From Adenophora triphylla var. japonica (taxonomy: Eukaryota; Streptophyta; Magnoliopsida; Asterales; Campanulaceae): a stretch of DNA of 64,000 bases. Positions 1 through 11,499 of the stretch are shown piece after piece. Position 1 is the first letter of the stretch, and each line of letters starts with the position of its first letter. The stretch is from contig JAFEMH010006952.1 in the NCBI GenBank assembly GCA_022495995.1, positions 43,404-107,403 of the forward strand, written 5' to 3'. A model generated the notes under the pieces. The model searched no databases and had not been told where the DNA came from. It saw only the letters and a list, made by a program, of their open reading frames with translations. The position numbers were made by a program, and so were the translations under genes.

Positions 1-245
1 TTCAACTTGCAAGTATTTGACGAATATAGGAACAGTTTTAAAAAACAGGACTTTTTATAATTTAGGGAGAAACTAGTTTCCCCCAAAATATTGTGTAAAA
101 TGATAACAAAATCTTGTTTATAAAATTTTATTTGTCATATTAAAATCATTTAACATTCGAGCCCACAATTTAAAATTCAATAAATGGGAAAAAATATTTT
201 TCATAAAATATTTTTCCCAAAACAAACAGAGACATAAAACATAAA

Positions 246-1712
246 GACAAAAACTCATGTGAGAACAACAATATCCGTCTCATCCATGAGACGGGTCGGA
301 TCCATGACCATGACCCGCCCAACCCGCCCAAGAATACCCACGCACCACTCTCTCTCATCACTCTCTCTCTATACGCAATAACAGGGATCCCCTCCCCAAT
401 CGTCTTTCTCCGGCAAATCCTACCTTCAACCTACACACCGGCGACCCAAAGCCAACGCCATCACCAATTTCCCAACCACAACAACTCTCACTACTCAGAT
501 TCTCTCTCTAGTCGCTTTCTCTCACTAAACGCAAAGGGAGGGTCTCTCTCTCTAAACGCAAATTACAGAGAGAACAAAGTTTCCCTCCTCTCTCCTCGAC
601 AACAATGGATGAAATTGAAGGCTGAATGTGGTGGGTATGAGGTCGGGATTGATGGAGAAGGAGGTGGGTAGGTTAAATTCGTGATTTAATGGTTGTAATA
701 TGTGGGTTTTCGGGTAGAGAGAGAAAGTAGGGGGGTGAGGGCCGAATTCTGGGTTGGAGGGAGAAGAAGAGTGGTGTTTAATGGAGGGAGGAGAAGACAA
801 GGAAGAAGATGAAGAGGAGAGAGAGATGAGATCTGTGTGTGAGAGATGAGGGAAGGAACTGTTTTCATTTTGAGTAATAATTCTCATTTGTTTAAGTAAT
901 AGTTGGTATTCTTATAAGTAATAATCTACACTTTGTGAAGTAATAGTGTTATTTTTTTTTAACTAATAATAGTTTTAGAAAGCGTTTTCATTTTGAGTAA
1001 TACTTCTCATTTATTTAAGTAATAGTTTGTATTGCTATAAGTAATAGTACTACACTTTGTGAAATAATAGTGTAATTTTTTTTTAACTAATAATAGTTTT
1101 AGGAACTGTTTTCATTTTGAGTAATACTTCTCATTTGTTTAAGTAATAGTTGGTATTGCTATAAGTAATAGTACTACACTTTGTGAAGTAATAGTATTTT
1201 TTTTTAACTAATAATAATTTTAGGAGCTGTTTTCATTTTGAGTAATACTTACCGTTTGTTTAAGTAATAGTTGGTATTGCTATAAGTAATAGTACTACAC
1301 TTTGTGAAGTAATAGTATATTTTTTTTAAGTATTACATTATCAATGACTTAAAGTAATAATACATTCAGTCATTACATTAAGAGATGGTAACTATTACTT
1401 TTTCTAATCCACTGAAAAGCCGAAAAAATAATATAAAAACTAAAAAATAATAATATAAAAACTAAAAAAAAAAAGCAAAAAACAATAAAAAATAAAATAA
1501 AAAACTAAAATAAAAAAATTGGGCCTAAAAAAAATATGAGAGGCCTAGGAAATAAATAAAGACCAATTAAAAATACAAAGAAGGCCTCAAATTGCTTTGG
1601 CTGGAATGAATTTTGGCGTGGACTATGAATGATTGGTTTGGGCGGTTATGCATGGGTCACTAGTCGGCCGTCTCATGAGACGGATCCCCTTGTTCTCATG
1701 GGAGACTTGCTC
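246..1712. mobile_element. Non-autonomous Mutator-like element (MULE)
   Basis: The ends are imperfect inverted repeats: the left end contains TGAGAACAAC then CGTCTCAT and ATGAGACGG, and the right end mirrors this with CTCATGAGACGG and TTGTTCTCATG. The element is flanked by a perfect 9-bp direct repeat AAACATAAA (237-245 and 1713-1721), the target duplication size typical of Mutator elements. The interior holds a CT-rich stretch (about 340-560) and a four-copy tandem repeat. I find no transposase coding, so it would depend on a partner in trans. Confidence 0.8.
860..1335. repeat. Four-copy tandem repeat of about 121 bp inside the MULE
   Basis: The phrase TTTTCATTTTGAGTAAT recurs at about 865, 987, 1109 and 1230, each followed by AAGTAATAGT and a poly-T run ending in AACTAATAAT. 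Copies differ by a few substitutions and by T-run length. No coding potential is seen. Confidence 0.85.
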
Positions 1713-1721
1713 AAACATAAA

Positions 1722-2440
1722 TAGACCTTAAAATTTTGGTAATTTGTATTTGTGTCCTTACAATGCAATAGTATTCACTCTTTCCAACATAAAAAAATGT
1801 TTTTATTTTCGTATTTTTGTTCGTTTATAGTTCAATTTTTATAATTGTTATGTTAAAAATTATCAATAACATAGCAGAATTGTAAACGTTTTTAAATAAT
1901 GTGTTTTACTAATACAAAATATACGACATTTATTCTTTGAGGAAGAGAGTATATATCCCCTCCTTAGTTAATTGTCTTTATCTAAAAGCTCTTGTGCTCC
2001 TTCTAGAGTACAACCGTCTTTGGTATTCTTTAACAATATAGTCGGCCGGAGATACCGCCGGTAAATAAAAACCATCCACATGGAGACGACGCCGACAATC
2101 ATCCACTTGGGTTTGGGTTGGGTCAAGTTTGAAAATATTGCCCTCTCTTAATGCCGGTTGACGCCACGAGAAAGCGACTTTGACTTAGTTTTTATTTTTA
2201 TTTTTTTGTCGTCTTTATTTTGTGACGGTGTCATTTTTGTCATTAATTACAAGAGTAATAGGGACATTTAATAGCTCTCTCTCATCTCTTTCTTTTCTTG
2301 TAACTTGCCACTCACTTTCATCTCTTACAAAAGTGATGTACAACATGACATCAATTAGTTAATTGCATATTTATCATACTACTACTTGTTGTTCTGCTCA
2401 TTTTTGATCATATCCGAATATCTATATAGAACCGCTACAT
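1722..2440. other. AT-rich intergenic spacer, no gene seen
   Basis: Low-complexity AT-rich DNA with no convincing reading frame or RNA gene. A weak pair of CTCTTTCC-like ends around 1770-1951 might be an old MITE, but I could not establish its borders. Confidence 0.5.
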
Positions 2441-2441
2441 A

Positions 2442-3061
2442 GACATGCCCGCGGTTCATGTTCGAACCGATTGAATCGACAATTTTGAACCGTTGAAAAA
2501 TCATGAATCGGATGAACCGTTAAATCGGGTGAACCGTGAACCAGCGGTTTACAGTTCATATGCGGTTCATACCCGTGGTTCATACGATTCATATCCGCAG
2601 TTCATATTGTCTTAATTCGAAAATCTACAAAATGTCACCCCTTAATTATAAAAGGGTAAGGTTGGTTGTCATCCTCTATGTAAATTTGCTTAATATTAAT
2701 AAAATTATAAGGGTACCGTCCATTTTTTTAAAAAAAAATAAAAACATTTTTGTCTCATTCCACCCATTAATTCCTATAAAAATATGAAATTTAAAATTTT
2801 CTTAATACTTATGTAAAGTAAAATAATTTATAATGTATCAAAAAATTGAAAAAAAAAACTTTGAAATAAAAATTATCTAAAAACTGCTCAAAATATTTTA
2901 TTTTTCTTAAAAAAAGATGAACCAGATGAACCGGTGAATCGTACCGTGAACCGTACTGTGAACTGTGAGTTAACGGTTCATAAACGGTTTTGATTTTTGA
3001 CGAACCGTGAACCAGCAATTCATGAACCGTGAACTGTCATAAACCGTGAACCGGGTATGTC
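2442..3061. mobile_element. hAT-like non-autonomous element
   Basis: The two ends are inverted: TAGACATGCCCGCGGTTCA on the left against GAACCGGGTATGTCTA on the right. The subterminal regions are packed with a repeated GGTTCAT / GAACCGTGAACC word in both orientations. Flanks ACCGCTAC and ACGACTAC match at 6 of 8 positions, compatible with a decayed 8-bp hAT duplication. No transposase is seen. The hAT assignment rests on end structure only. Confidence 0.55.
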
Positions 3062-3301
3062 TACGACTACCTCGATCAATGTGATGTAACATTGTAAACA
3101 TTGACAATAATATATGGGATATAAAACCTTTTTTTAATGATGGTTGAGATTAAAATTCTGATGGGTGTGTACTTTTTATGATTGATTTAATCACAGCTGA
3201 TCATTACAAAAAAATAAAATAAAAAATGGATCATGTGTATCTAAACTATAATTGGTCCAGATAGCGCCACATCGATCCAACGGATAATTTAAATTCATCT
3301 A

Positions 3302-3561
3302 TCACCTCCGTCCCATAAAACATGAAATATTTACTTACGGTTGAGAATGAAAAATAAGAAATAATGTTATTAAAGTAGATGTTGTGAGTGGGAAGAGAGA
3401 AAATGAGTGAAGAGAATAGTAAATTTGAAAATTGTTGTGAGTATTACAAGTGGGTCCCATGAATAAAGAAGTATAAAAAAATTTTCTTTTTAGGAAAATG
3501 TGACTTTAAAGTGAGACGCCCAAAATAATAAAATGGGTAAGATTTTATGGGACGGAGGGAG
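3302..3561. mobile_element. Stowaway-type MITE
   Basis: Ends are inverted copies of the Stowaway consensus: left CACCTCCGTCCCATAAAA, right TTTTATGGGACGGAGGGAG. TA dinucleotides flank both sides (3300-3301 and 3562-3563), the Tc1/mariner target preference. It is 260 bp, non-coding and AT-rich inside. Confidence 0.85.
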
Positions 3562-3635
3562 TATCTTTTATCTAGTTGAGCTCAGAGAATAGGTACAAAT
3601 ATTTGCTCAACCGTTGTAACAAGCTGTATAGAATA

Positions 3636-3994
3636 TAGGGATGGCCAAATCGGACAGGAACCGAAAATTTGGATCGAAATTGGATTGAAAAAGCTCGAAA
3701 CCGAAGCGAATCGGGGAGAAAACCGGAACCGGACAGATCGGAACTATGAGAAAATCGGGCCGGTTAAGGGTTACAAAAATGCCAAACCGAACCGGAACCG
3801 GAACCGTGAACCGGACGAAATTTTCATGTTTTCCAAAGAACTGAACCGGAACCGGACCGGAAAAGCCCGGAACCGGAGCGAACCGGGGAGAAAATCGGAA
3901 CCGTGAGAAAATCGGGCCGGTTAAGGGGCACCTCCTCGCCGAACTGGAACCGGCGATTTTCGGCCCGAAACTGGACCGGTTTTGGCCATCCCTA
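3636..3994. mobile_element. Short hAT-like MITE with ACCGGAACC subterminal repeats
   Basis: Ends TAGGGATGGCCAAA and TTTGGCCATCCCTA are inverted repeats and resemble the TAGGG start of many hAT elements. Between them the DNA is largely repeated ACCGGAACC / GGACCGG words. I could not find a matching 8-bp flank, so the duplication has decayed or one border is slightly off. Confidence 0.65.
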
Positions 3995-4650
3995 AATTTG
4001 AATATGTTACCCTCTCTATCAGCGACCAAGATTTATCTCTACGAAACATCAACGACCAAGATTTATTATATTTGAAGTGGGTTCCTTTAAGATGGGATAA
4101 ATTTTGGTCTTTAATATTTCATCTCGAAGTTGTAGCATGCATTATTTCGTCCGCTAAATTAGCCCCAGAGTAAAAACGGTTTTGAATTTGTCTTGGAATG
4201 CACCAAAGACCCAGTCTTACCCAGACTCGAATGCACCAAAAGACCCAGTCTTACCCAACTTTATTTGGAGACTTGAGGCAGAATTTGGAGATGAAGTCTA
4301 GAACCATGGAAACATTTGTCCATTTTGTTTAAGATATCAATGGTTGCTAAATAACTACGGCTCATTTGGTACGAACGAGTCATGATTTCTTTTCATGTTT
4401 TATTGAGTTATTATGAAATAATTTATACTTAAATGTTTTGGTACTAAATATAATGTAAAATATTTAGAAATACACATAAATATATAAATTTTCAAATATT
4501 TAGAAATGTTTAAATTACGAACAATACAAAATATTTTATATTTTAAAGTGAGATTTTTACATTTCATATTACGTTTTTTTATATTTTGTGATGGCGTCAC
4601 ACGGGTTTTGGGGTCTGAATATAAGGTAGGATATCTGACATGATATTGTT
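3995..4650. other. Intergenic spacer
   Basis: No gene recognised. A short local duplication is visible at 4199-4260, where AATGCACCAAAGACCCAGTC recurs with one extra A. The rest is AT-rich. Confidence 0.5.
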
Positions 4651-5399
4651 TGGGTACCTAGAACACAACACAGAAATGCACCGTTAAGGTCAAAGCTGGA
4701 TGTTAATTCAACTCAGGCCCTCGAGTGTGAGAGTAAGATATCTTAAAGGATATAATAACCTGAGAGAATAAGACTTTGAATGTCTTGAAGTGTTTGTGTG
4801 TTTAGGGTTTAGACAATGTGACTTACAATGTTAATTTCGCACTTACCTTGTCCAAGTGGACAAGGGCTTTCTATTTATAGGTGATGGAGAGCTGCTTGTT
4901 GATGTAAGCCAAGAGGTCAGCCCTAAGGGCATCTTAGTCTTTGACCAGATACACATGTCCGCATCAGATTTGGTCTGCCAGTAAAGTAAGTTTCACTTGC
5001 AGAGGGGATGTCATTGATGTGGACAGGAGTCGTGTATTTGGAAGAGTTGGCGCGATGCATTAAATGACATAGTAGGCGCCTGAGCCGCATTCAATGCGAT
5101 GGGAATAAGCCGGCTACTGTATGTCAGAGCACGTTAGGAAACTTGTTGTATAAGCTTTGGCTTTAATCGGGAGTCTGGTGAGATAACCGGGAGTCTGGTA
5201 TGAGACCGCAGTCAACATCTTGGACGCAGTCAATGATATTGACGCGGGCACGGATGGAGCGATCATAGTTTCCGCGGTCACCCTGCTAGCGATCTAGCTG
5301 TCCGCGGTCTTGACTCTAGCGGTCTAGGGTATGCCACGTCATACTTGGCCTTTGGACCAGATCGAGCTTGGGCCCGGTCTAAATGGTCCGGGCTCATCA
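4651..5399 (-). repeat. 3' LTR of G1
   Basis: Begins TGGGTACC and ends GGGCTCATCA on the plus strand, so it has TG...CA termini on both strands. It matches 28856-29469 plus 41241-41454 along its length. A minus-strand TATA box is the complement of CTATTTATAG at 4871-4880. Immediately inside, 5400-5417 read on the minus strand gives AGGGGCCAC directly before the LTR, the expected polypurine tract. Confidence 0.85.
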
Positions 5400-5756
5400 G
5401 TGGCCCCTAGCTTCAAGTGAGAGATTATTTATGGTCTGAGCGAGGAGCTATATTTGCTAGGTTCGGTCTTCTGTCAGATCGCTTTTTGCGGTCACCAGTG
5501 TTGGCATTTTTTCACCGGTTTTGCTTTGCCTCCCGTGCAAATTGGCGCATGTGAGAGGCACGTGTGGAAGTTTTTTTTGCTCTACTTTGGTTATGCTGGT
5601 GGGCCCCTTGGCAGGTGAAGCGCCAGCGCGTGTCAGGTACGGATGATACGTGCCAACAATCCAAGAGGCGCCATAATTGCCATCCGGCAAAAATTCGAAA
5701 TTCAAAGTGTTGGCGCCGGTTCGTGATTCGAGGGGAACGGTTTGTGGGCTATTTAA

Positions 5757-5790
5757 TACGGGTTGACCCGTATAGGTAGGCCTATAAATA
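5757..5790 (+). promoter_or_regulatory. Antisense-gene promoter: dyad plus TATA box
   Basis: A 16-bp dyad with 7-bp arms, TACGGGT-TG-ACCCGTA (5757-5772), lies about 10 bp upstream of CCTATAAATA (5781-5790). Downstream is a C/T-rich leader with a plausible intron: GTAAGT donor near 5900 and TTAG acceptor near 5954. This is a plus-strand promoter inside a minus-strand element. Confidence 0.6.
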
Positions 5791-5952
5791 CCAAACCCCT
5801 CTTTCCTCAAACCTTTTTATCACCTTCAAGCCTTCAAACTGTTTAGAGAGAGAAAATTTGTGCTATCTTCCTTAGCGTTTTCTTCCTCAGATCTTTCTTC
5901 CGTAAGTAATTAGTTGTCTTTAATTTCGGTTTCTTCTCTATTTTTGTTCCTT

Positions 5953-7509
5953 AGGATCAATGATGAAGACCCATACTTTTGGTCCAGCCCGTCCCTTAGA
6001 GTTATGAGATGTGAATACTCTGGATACCTTCGCTGTTTGTAAACAGTCAGGGGGTATCTATAGGAAGGTTGCCCACGCTTAGGTTAGGCTATCCTTGGAG
6101 TGTTTTAATTACTTCTGTGATAAGTATCAATGGGGGAATTGGGTCCCACCCCGGTTGTGGGAGGCCAAGAAAAGGCTGGTTGTGAACGATGATATGGTGG
6201 TGTTGGGGGATACCAATAGTTTAAGAAATTTTGTGATGGGGGTTTGTTGCAGGTTTCCCCGAGAGAGAGAGCAGGCATTGAACGCTGTCGAACTGGTGAG
6301 GAGAGCAATTCATAATCCCGGAGTGATAACCGACTGGGAAAAAGTTGCCCTATTGGACCCTAACGAGATGAATGCGGACCCTTGCCTGGCTGCCGAAGAC
6401 TGGAGCCTTCCCTTAGATGTGGAACCCTTGAACACTATTTATCCCGATATCCAGACCGCGGACCAATCTATCCCTGTCGTGAATCTAGACAGTAGTGGTG
6501 ATGACGGTGAAGATATGGAGGTGGATGGAGATGGAGAAGTGCCCTCAAAGGGTCATCTACCGATCTCTTTGGCTCTGAGAGCGCGGAGACCGAGGAAGAT
6601 GATCGCGAGGAGGAAGACCGCAGGGCTGCGAGCACTACCCAGAAGGCAATTGAGATCATTGATGCCTTTGATGAAGGTCAGGAGGGTGACGTCGTTGCCC
6701 GTGGCAAGAGCCATGCTGGTACCACAAATCTTGGTAGCGGCCAAAAGAGGAGAGCCAAGGAGGTGACCCCTACGGACTGGGAGTCTGAGATATACACCAC
6801 TTATGCCGTTGACCCCAACTGTTTCCATGTCCGCGGACTTCAAGAAGTGGAGGTGAAGGAAAACTGAGACCAGAGACGGTGGCAGATGTCCGCGGTGATA
6901 ACAGAGCCTGCATTTTCTACAGGGTCCAGTTTGAGAACGGACTGAGACTTCCCCTTGATCCATTCATTTCCAGATTTCTCAATTTCAACCGCTGCCTTCC
7001 CATGCACTTAACCCCTAATGCCATTAGAGCCCTTATCTCTTTCATAGCGGTGTGCAGGGTTTTGGGTTTTGAACCTTCCCTTTTTGGGCTTTATGCCTTT
7101 TACTCAAACCAAATAACCAATGACAACCTTGGGCTGAAAACTAAGAACAACTCTGCCCAGACTTTTTCTGCCCCCACAAATAAATTTGACCAGTGGAACC
7201 AGAAGCATATCCTAGTCATTGAGTCTAGGTTTGGGTGGTCCTTTGCCAAGCCGGAGAGTCATGTCCCTGTTAGGATTTCTGCTGGGTCTTATCCTAGCCC
7301 GGATGCCTCTGAAGAGCTTCAAGTTGCTCTAGTTGTCCATCTAGCCCAGTTCGTGACCGAGAGGAAGCAATCAATTTTTTATGTGAGCGCGATCATCAAC
7401 AACGAGCCATTGCTGATTTTTTCAGGGGTGGCCCGTAAGAGGGAGGGTTGCTACTATGCCCCTAGGGTGGCCATTGGGCCCCAACTTTGTGATCCCGACT
7501 GGAGGGTTC
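5953..7509 (+). pseudogene. Antisense gene of G1, 5' half: 'putative gypsy type transposon' family protein
   Basis: The plus-strand reading shifts frame several times. In order it encodes a segment with WGNWVPPRLWEAKKR (about 6125-6180), an acidic stretch (about 6480-6640), a basic GQKRRAKEVTPTDWE segment (about 6735-6780), and then (6879-7509) a domain with LPLDPFISRFLNF and LTPNAIRALISFIAVCRVLG. The last resembles the PF04195 'putative gypsy type transposon' domain, whose function is unknown. Frame breaks near 5995, 6540 and 6865 and a TAG near 6081 make it a pseudogene. At 7509 it is cut by element E1 and resumes at 18747. Domain naming is from memory of the family pattern. Confidence 0.65.
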
Positions 7510-8973
7510 TGAAATTACCCGGATCCGGCTTGCGCGCGGGCCCTGGCATCTCGCATTTGTCGCTTTTCGGGAATGTCGCCCGGATCCGAGAGGCAGCGCA
7601 ATCGCGCCCCGGCATCTGGCTTATTCCGCTTTAGCGTGTTGGAGGTGTCTCGCCGTTTGTTTTCGCATTTGTAGAGTCGCCACGCCGTTTTTATTAAGCC
7701 CAAAACATTGAAAAAGGGCATCAATTTAGAAATAAACTGTTTTTGTGTGATGAGATTTTGAGTTCGGAGGTCAGATGACTCCTCGGGAAGAGAATATTAG
7801 AATCTTAGAGCTCACCCGAGTCGCCTCGTAAAAACGAGTCTTTCGGATACCCCTAATATTCTTTAACTGTTGTGTGTGTGTGTGTGCTTTTAAAAATGCA
7901 TGCTGTATCGGATGTCTACATTGTACACTACGTATTGAAATGTATTGAAATAGTAATGGAAGGAAGCCTTACCAATGTTGGTTTGTGTCTGTCTTCCGCT
8001 GGGGAATAGTGTTTGAGGATGGAATAGTGTTCCTAAGACGGACCGGATTGCTTCGGGAGGGGCCGATTGTCTGCGGACAGAGTTTCGGCGTGAGTTGAGA
8101 TTGTAGGCTGCGTTCGGGCAGAGGTTCGGCGTGCGTTGGGATCGCAGGGATTACTCAGGCAGAGTTTCGGCGTGCGTTGGGATGGAAGGAGTCACTCGGG
8201 CAGAGTTTCGGCGTGCGTTCAAGCTACCGGTTTGATTCGGAAAGAGCCGGGACACCTTGGGAAAGACCAGGCAAGGCCTCGGAGTACCACAAGGGGCCTC
8301 AGAGTACCTCGAGAGTGCCTCGGGCAGTGCGGGAGCGTCACGGGAGCGTCGCGGGAGCGCTCGGAGAGGCTTCGGAGTACCACGAGGGAGCTCGGAAGGC
8401 CTCAAAAGGATCCGAAAGGGGCCGAGATTGCCCCGAAGGGTCTTAGAGGGAAGCCTGAAGGCTGGGGGATAAGAGAGAAGAGGGAGGTGTGTGAAAATGA
8501 GGGAGGGGGAACCCTCTATTTATAGTGCCAGAAAACTGCAAGAAGGTCCGTACGGACCTTCTAGGTAATCTAGTTTTTTGGTTTTCCTCGATTTCAGGGA
8601 ATTATGAGGATTTCTGAGATGATTATGTCCCCTCTGCAAAGAGGTCCGTACGGACCATCTAGGCATGCAAAGAGGTCCGTACGGACCAACCATGTAGGGG
8701 GGGGGTAATGATGTTCTCCGGGATTTGAGGGAATCTCGTGGACTTTAAGCGGATTTTGCAATTATGATGTCTAGGAGCAAAGAGGTCCGTACGGACTTCC
8801 ATGCTTTTCCACATTTTGTAATTGTGATGGCAAGCTAGTTCTCGTCGAGAGCTTTCCAACCATATATGTCACGTCTCAATCGGAGTTCGTATGAAGGAGT
8901 TATGACCTCCTAAGTTTGCCCCTGGTTTTGTCGTATGCTTGGATGGAGAGCGATCCAGATTGGGGTACTTACG
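7510..8973 (-). repeat. 3' LTR of E1
   Basis: Plus-strand start TGAAATTACCC; the end TACTTACG has lost the CA terminus kept in the right copy (TACTTACA). It holds a (TG)n tract near 7872-7884, a CTCGT-AAAA-ACGAG hairpin at 7825-7838, a minus-strand TATA box and four TCCGTACGGA-cored dyads. Read on the minus strand, the DNA just inside (8974-8990) ends in the purine-rich GCCGAGGGCTT, the likely polypurine tract. Confidence 0.9.
8516..8562 (-). promoter_or_regulatory. E1 3' LTR promoter: TATA box with perfect 22-bp palindrome
   Basis: CTATTTATAG (8516-8525) is a minus-strand TATA box. Fifteen bases upstream in element sense lies a perfect 22-bp palindrome (8541-8562) with arm AGAAGGTCCGT. Further upstream are two more perfect GGTCCGT-ACGGACC dyads (8643-8656, 8674-8687) and one with a single terminal mismatch (8784-8797). 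Confidence 0.75.
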
Positions 8974-9098
8974 AAGCCCTCGGCGACGTCACTTATGAAA
9001 GAAGTGGGGTCGTCGATAAGATAAGGGTCCTAATCCGGATCGCGTGCCGAGAGAGAAGGTGACCAGTTGGTCGACGGCCGGACCCTTTCGATAGGATT

Positions 9099-9140
9099 CC
9101 TACGTATCCCCTGAGTGGGAATCAAGCCAATCGTAGTTCG
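9099..9140 (+). repeat. CTACG...CGTAG stem-loop module, copy 1
   Basis: Outer arms CCTACG and CGTAG enclose an inner stem TCCC/GGGA with a six-base loop, then AATCAAGCC. It is preceded by a small GACC...GGTC hairpin near 9061-9073. Confidence 0.65.
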
Positions 9141-9221
9141 CGTGTGGGGCGAGTGTTGTGTACGAGGACGTGAGCCGTCCTCTAACCGAGACTACGTGTG
9201 TGGATGTGATGGTATCCTGTG

Positions 9222-9390
9222 GGTGACCGCATAGGTTGGTGGTAAGGCGTGGAGGCATCCAGGGTGATGTGGAGGCGTCCCGGTGGTGACCGCATAGGTC
9301 GGTGGTAAGGACGTGGAGGCGTCCTGGGTGCCCGCATAGGTCGGTGGTGGGACGTGGAGGCGTCCCGGGTGGCCGTATAGGTCGATGGCT
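9222..9390. repeat. E1 minisatellite 1, about 40-45 bp unit
   Basis: About four degenerate copies of a unit starting near GACCGCATAGGTCGGTGG and ending in GGACGTGGAGGCGTCC. The unit itself contains the inverted pair GGACG/CGTCC. Confidence 0.7.
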
Positions 9391-9407
9391 GGACCCCGCG
9401 ACAGATT

Positions 9408-9448
9408 CCTACGTATCCCTAGCGGGAATCAAGCACAGTCGTAGTTCG
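9408..9448 (+). repeat. CTACG...CGTAG stem-loop module, copy 2
   Basis: Inner stem TCCC/GGGA with loop TAGC, outer CTACG/CGTAG. It separates minisatellite 1 from minisatellite 2. Confidence 0.65.
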
Positions 9449-9594
9449 CAGGTCATAAAATTGTGAGTGCATGCGGGCGTGATGGTGCCACTGAAGTGTC
9501 GTGTGACCGCGAGGCCGACCGCGAGGACGTGGTGGCGTCCGAGATGGAAATTTTACGATTTTCCGAATCGGGTGGTTTAAAGCCTTCTGGGCTA

Positions 9595-9915
9595 GTGATA
9601 GTGATTTGGGAGGTTTATACGGTCTTCCGGACCGAGTGGTTTAAAGCCTTCCGGCCGGAGATAGTGATGGGGAGGTTTATACGGTCTTCCTGACCGAGTG
9701 GTTTAAAGCCTTCCTGGCCGGGAGATAGTGATGGGGAGTTTATACGGTCTTCCTGGACCGAGTGGTTTAAAGCCTTCCGGCCGGAGATAGTGATGGGGAG
9801 GTTTATACGGTCTTCCTGACCGAGTAGTTTAAAGCCTTCCGGGCTGGAGATAGTGATGGGGGAGGTTTATACGGTCTTCTGGACCGAGTGATTTAAAGCC
9901 TTCCGGGCTGCCTGT
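9595..9915. repeat. E1 minisatellite 2, about 62-66 bp unit x 5
   Basis: TTTATACGGTCTTC recurs five times at 62-66 bp spacing, each copy followed by a form of GACCGAGTGGTTTAAAGCC. It sits between E1's 3' LTR and its antisense gene. Confidence 0.85.
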
Positions 9916-9989
9916 GGTGAAGTAGTGAGGTTTGTGGTGAGTGGACGTGGTGATGTCCTGAGTTGAAGTTTGTGTGAAGGCGTCTATAC

Positions 9990-10610
9990 CTAAGTTGAGG
10001 CTTAGTTCGGGAGTATGAACCTAAGTTGTGACCTAGTTCAGAGTATGACCCTAAGTTGGGACCTAGTTCAGAGTATGACCTAAGTTGGGACCTAGTTCAG
10101 AGTATGACCTAAGTTGGGACCTAGTTCAGGAGTATGACCTAAGTTGGGACCTAGTTCAGAATATGACCTAAGTTGGGACCTAGTTCAGAGTATGACCTAA
10201 GTTGGGACCTAGTTCGGGAGTATGACCTACGTTGGGACCTAGTTCAGAATATGACCTAAGTTGGGACCTAGTTCAGAGTATGACCTAAGTTGGGACCTAG
10301 TTCAGAGTATGACCTAAGTTGGGACCTAGTTCAGAATATGACCTAAGTTGGGACCTAGTTCAGAGTATGACCTAAGTTGGGACATAGTTCAGAATATGAC
10401 CTAAGTTGGGGTTTAGTTTCAGGAGTATGAACCTAAATTGGGACCTAGTTCAGAATATGACCTAAGTCGGGGTTTAGTTTCGTGGAGTATGAACCTAAAT
10501 TGGGACCTAGTTCAGAGTATGACCTATGTTGGGACCTAGTTCAGAGTATGACCTAAGTTAGGGTTTAGTTTCGTGAGTATGACCCTAAGTTGAGACTATT
10601 CTAAGGCGTC
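9990..10610. repeat. E1 minisatellite 3, about 29-bp unit x ~20
   Basis: Around twenty copies of a unit containing GACCTAAGTTGGGACCTAG and TTCAGAGTAT, most nearly identical and the outer ones more diverged. Such arrays in this position are known as the hypervariable 3' region of TAT/Ogre-type elements. Confidence 0.95.
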
Positions 10611-10789
10611 TGGACCTAAGTTGAGTTTGATGGCGCATTTTGTGGATCCTGTATGGAACTTTGTTTATGGGAATTTTTGGAAAGGCATCATGCCGTGCTG
10701 GGATTCTTCTTTTATGTAGCATTTATTACGCCTATGTCTTGCGTTTGAAGTTTATTGACATACCTTTCTTTGTGTTTACCCGCAGGAGG

Positions 10790-11150
10790 AGGCGCCTTGT
10801 GAGGAGGAAGTTGAATTGTTGAGGACGTGGGCGCCTCGACCGAGATGAAGAGGACGTGGTGGCATCTCTGGCTGAATTGCTTAAGTGTTAGAGGGCATGG
10901 GCCGCCTCTGATCGAGTTGTTGAAATGTTGAGGACGTGTGGCGCCCCTGACCGAAGTTGCTGAAATGCTGCGGATGCGCTGGCGTTTTTGACCGAAGTCG
11001 CTGAAAGGATGAGGACGCGATGGCGCCTTTGTCCGAACTTGCTGTGAGGGCGAGGTGGTGCCTCTGTCTGAACTTGCGGTGAGGGCGAGGTGGCGTCGCT
11101 GTCTGAACTTGCGGTGAGGGCGAGGTTACGCCTCTGTCTGAGATGATGAG
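10790..11150. repeat. Degenerate GAGGACGTGGTGGCGCC repeats
   Basis: Imperfect 40-55 bp units built on GAGGACGTGGTGGCGCCTCTGACCGAA. Long minus-strand frames rich in His, Pro and Ser across this block are products of the repeat. A T-run follows at about 11248-11274. Confidence 0.6.
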
Positions 11151-11499
11151 GTGGCTGGCGGAGGCCCCGAGATGCCGGATTTCTCGCTTGTGGAGGATGA
11201 TGATGATGAGTCGGATTAGGGCTCTTTTGCTTTCCCTCTTTCCGTTGTTTTTTTTTTTTTTTTTTTTTTTTTTTGTAGAGCAAATGACATTTTGTACACC
11301 GTAATAAAACACTTATATTTGCACAACAAAGTATTTTATTTTAAGATGTAATGACGTATTTGTGATTCCAGGGATTGACCTAGGAATTGTTGCTAGCTTA
11401 TTATTATTTTTGTGCATGTCGCATGAGCTGGGAATGCATTTGTGGTTAGTGGAGGCTGAGGCAGCTTTGGCATGTTTTCTGAGCACAATGGGCCGGGCG

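Noticed and set aside
3607..4029. Pro/Phe-rich minus-strand frame over the 3636-3994 MITE
   Set aside because: It is the translation of ACCGGAACC repeats between the inverted ends.
8136..8525. Plus-strand Arg/Gly-rich frames in the E1 LTRs (also 17921-18300)
   Set aside because: They lie in an LTR, overlap in several frames, and are broken differently in the two LTR copies. GC-rich repeats explain them.
9990..10610. Regular short repeats as a CRISPR array
   Set aside because: Units are directly adjacent without unique spacers, in a plant retrotransposon. It is a minisatellite.
10881..11312. His/Pro/Ser-rich minus-strand frames as genes
   Set aside because: They are translations of the degenerate GAGGACGTGGTGGCG repeats and a T-run; no start context or family match.
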